From Plasmodium malariae (lineage: Eukaryota > Apicomplexa > Aconoidasida > Haemosporida > Plasmodiidae), in assembly GCF_900090045.1 (NCBI RefSeq), contig NC_041783.1, positions 1,018,001-1,082,000 on the forward strand: 64,000 nucleotides of DNA, given 5' to 3'. Position 1 is the stretch's first letter. Every line of letters begins with the position of its first letter. Position numbers and translations under genes: made by a program. Positions 61,341-64,000 of the stretch are shown here, piece after piece. Below the pieces are notes generated by a model, which ran no database searches, was not told the origin of the DNA, and saw only the letters and a program-made list of their open reading frames with translations.

Positions 61341-64000
61341 ATGCCTTCTCTTACGCCTGCCCATGTTAGCAAGCAGTACATACGAAGAAAAAGGAGCACT
61401 AAAATGGATGAAAGGAAAAAATTGAAAATCAATAATTTATTTACAACTGTTAACTTAAATAATAAAAAGCAGGTAATAAATAGAAGTGCAGATAATGATG
61501 GAAGGATAAACATAGATAAGGAAAAAAAAAAGAGCATATGGTCTTTGTTTTCGAAAGTTGACGACCCGTTCGAGGAAAAGAAAGATGCAGACAGTGTAAC
61601 TGATAAGGAGTATAACAGTAAGGCTACTCCTGATAAGATATATGGTGATAAGGCTACTACTGATAAGATATATGGTGATAGGGCTACTACTGATAAGATA
61701 TATGGTGATAGGGCTACTACTGATAAGATATATGGTGATAAGGCTACTTCTGATAAGATATATGGTGATAAGGCTACTTCTGATAAGATATATGGTGATA
61801 AGGCTACTTCTGATAAGATATATGGTGATAAGGCTACTTCTGATAAGATATATGGTGATAAGGCTACTACTGATAGGCCAAATGACGACATTTTTTTTAC
61901 GCCAAGAAATGCGCCCCAAAAAAAGGAGGAAACCCCCAGAAGCTTAAGTCAAGGCTTATTTAAAAATATGCAAGAGAATTATGATATTAAAAAAGAAATA
62001 GAGAACATTTCAAACAGCTTTAAACGTAAAAACAATATATTATTGTCAGAGAAAACAGATGATAGCCTGTTAAGTAATATACTATCAGCTAAGAGAATAA
62101 AAACAAATAAAACTAAAACAGAGGATAATTCGTCATCGTACAACTCATATAAAGAATTTTTTTTAAGAGTTACTAATCATAATCTCAAAGAAAATGATGA
62201 AAAGAAAAAAGTGGTATCCGACAATTTGGTAAATAACAAGATATGCTACAAAATAAAAGATGATAATGTTCTTAGTAGAATAAAGAAAGAAAACAAGCAA
62301 AATCTCGGTGATCTTGAAGAGAAGAATAGAAATACTACCTTGTGTAATTACAAAGTGGATGATGATAGTATTACCTCGGGTAAAGGGCTAGGCAAAACAT
62401 GCCCAACAACATCCGATGGAGAGAAAAAAAATATGTACACATGCATAATAAAAAAGAAAAATATATGTGTTCCTGTGAATGTAGTAAATGAAAATAAAAA
62501 TAAAAAAAATAATAATAATATAAAAAAACTACAGAACTGTTTTAGTAAAAATGATAAATTTGATATATTCAATCACATAGGAGATGATGTGTTCAGGTAT
62601 ATTTTGTCAAATGTAAAAAATAAAAATATGTTATTATTAAATAGAAGATTTTGTTATATTATTCGTTTCTTACGTTTAAAATTGATATATGATGAGTCTT
62701 TAAAAAATACTATACCCCCTGAAAGTATAATAAAAACAATATATGCCTCTGAGAATATTGAAATATTAGACTTATCAGGATGTGCACACATAACGTCTCA
62801 TCATTTTAATTTACTTTGTAACTCTAATAATATCAAATTTAATAAAACTTTAAAAATTTTATGTTTAAAAAATTGTAATAAAATATGTGATTCTAGCTTA
62901 AAAGCACTTTTACATAGATTCAGGAATTTAAAAGTAGTTGATATACGTAATTGTTATAAAATTAGTCATGAGGGAATATACCCTTTAAAATTTAGATCAA
63001 CCTTAACTAAGTTGTACATTGGAAATATATCAGCGTCTAGTTTGACAAATTATCATTCCAATGACTCCCTAAGGGTATTGTTTGGGAATAGCACTAATGG
63101 GAGTATGGCTTATGGGAGTAGCCATGACAACAAGAACAATAACAGTGACTACATACTTCTAGACACAGTTCTGAAAAATTTAGTATGCTTCGAAATTACG
63201 AATGCAAAGCAGCTGAATGATATTTCTTACTTATATATGATAGCGAAAAATTTAAAAATTTTTAACCTAAGTGGATGCAACATTGATGATTCCGCTTCTA
63301 TTTTTTTTAAAAGTTTTACAAACCTCATAGCTCTCAATTTGGCTGATACGAAAATATCAAATGAGGTGATGAAAACAGTAGTTAGCTGTTCAAAGAAATT
63401 GAGGATATTAGACATTTCCAAAACATTCGAAATGGATAACAATACGATTTTACAAATTTCGAGGAATCTCACGAATTTACGAAAAATTAAACTATCTTCA
63501 TTGCAGTAAATAAAAAAAAAAAAAAAGAAAAAAGGGAAAAACACATAATATGTACATACATATATATATACAGGCGGATAAATATATATAAAGATAGACC
63601 AGTTTACATAGGAGAAATTGACTAAAGTTTTTTTTTTTTTTTTTATTTTATTATGCTCGGAAGTTTATGCCTCCATTTGACATTCGCCATTGCGTGTTCA
63701 CACATACGTATAATAAGAAGCGCTTAGTTAAAACTTCGAATTTTTTTTTTTTTTTTTCCAGAAATGTAGACAATTTTTGCATTCGAGAGTTTTTAAAACA
63801 CTGCAGGGATTTAACAGCTATTGACTTCTCAAGTTGTTGGAAGGTCAATAACTCTTTCTGCAGTGCAAATGGGTTACATGTAGCATCAGGTAATTATTCA
63901 TATTTACACTTCGTACTAATGGATACATATAATATTATTGTGTTTTTGCCCCTTCTTACTAGTAAAGAGAAAATAAACACGCTCACATAATGCATATTCT
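61341..64000 (+). CDS. F-box/leucine-rich-repeat protein (3' partial)
   Basis: Exon 1 61341-63505, exon 2 63762-63889, then an intron (donor GT at 63890-63891) running off the right edge. The splice joins SSLQ to NVDNFC and restores the LRR register, so the stop at 63507 is intronic. An in-frame Met at 61404 is an alternative start. Residues ~94-180 are a decapeptide repeat; ~180-400 are Lys/Asn-rich. An F-box-like segment lies at ~405-450 (FDIFNHIGDDVFRYIL, then LLLNRRFCYIIR). From ~470, cysteine-containing LRRs of the AMN1/FBXL type follow (LEILDLSGCAHIT, LKILCLKNCNKIC, LKVVDIRNCYKIS, LKIFNLSGCNI, LTAIDFSSCWKV). In other eukaryotes such proteins bind SKP1 through the F-box and substrate through the LRRs in SCF ubiquitin ligases. 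The F-box match is weaker than the LRR match. The substrate is unknown. Confidence 0.8.
61620..61883 (+). repeat. 30-bp coding minisatellite in the F-box/LRR gene (decapeptide repeats)
   Basis: Eight full 30-bp units plus a partial ninth encode K/R-A-T-x-D-K-I-Y-G-D, where x is Pro, Thr or Ser. Units 5-8 are identical at the amino-acid level and almost identical in DNA, implying recent expansion. The array lies in the disordered N-terminal part of the protein. Confidence 0.95.

Noticed and set aside
61334..61947. Overlapping repetitive frames on both strands
   Set aside because: Consequences of the 30-bp stop-free array; the + frame joining the F-box/LRR domains is the only one continuing into conserved sequence.

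Overview
This window is nuclear DNA from a malaria parasite (genus Plasmodium). The evidence is extreme A+T richness, long dA/dT tracts, Asn/Asp/Lys/Glu-rich low-complexity insertions in otherwise conserved proteins, short GT-AG introns, and two plant-like calcium-dependent protein kinases. From memory, the order CDPK6 - dynein heavy chain - two-SANT/Myb protein - CDPK7 matches a stretch of P. falciparum chromosome 11. The base composition and repeats look more like a malariae/ovale-type parasite than P. falciparum, but the species call is weak. No rRNA, tRNA, CRISPR array or transposon was recognised.

Layout. 1-2813 (+): 3' part of an Asn-rich protein whose last ~290 residues resemble the tandem cryptic polo boxes of the centriole-duplication kinase PLK4. 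4011-12560 (+): an intron-rich gene (about 21 exons, ~1,800 aa) for an ASH/MSP-type beta-sandwich repeat protein like the axonemal CFAP65/HYDIN group. 12640-13464 (-): a small secretory/plastid-type membrane protein. 16142-21780 (+): CDPK6, six exons, EF-hands on both sides of the kinase. 23097-39548 (+): a 5,407-aa axonemal outer-arm-type dynein heavy chain with N-terminal Kelch, IPT-like and filamin-like modules. 40682-47440 (-): a two-SANT protein resembling NCoR/SMRT corepressors. 52714-59023 (+): CDPK7 (EF-hands, Cys-rich module, PH domain, kinase). 61341 to beyond the right edge (+): an F-box/leucine-rich-repeat protein, 3' truncated by the window.

Biology. Three genes (PLK4-box-like, CFAP65-like, dynein) fit basal body and axoneme construction, which in Plasmodium happens only in the male gamete. 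The two CDPKs are calcium effectors, the two-SANT protein is a candidate histone-deacetylase corepressor, and the F-box/LRR protein a candidate SCF ubiquitin-ligase adaptor. Their adjacency need not mean co-regulation.

The most notable observation is the PLK4-type polo-box region, because to my knowledge Plasmodium is generally described as lacking Polo kinases. Others are the two-SANT corepressor-like protein, a ~365-residue repeat-bearing insertion between dynein AAA5 and AAA6, coding minisatellites in three genes, and a one-base phase problem in the CFAP65-like gene model. Splice sites were placed by hand from reading frame and GT/AG signals.
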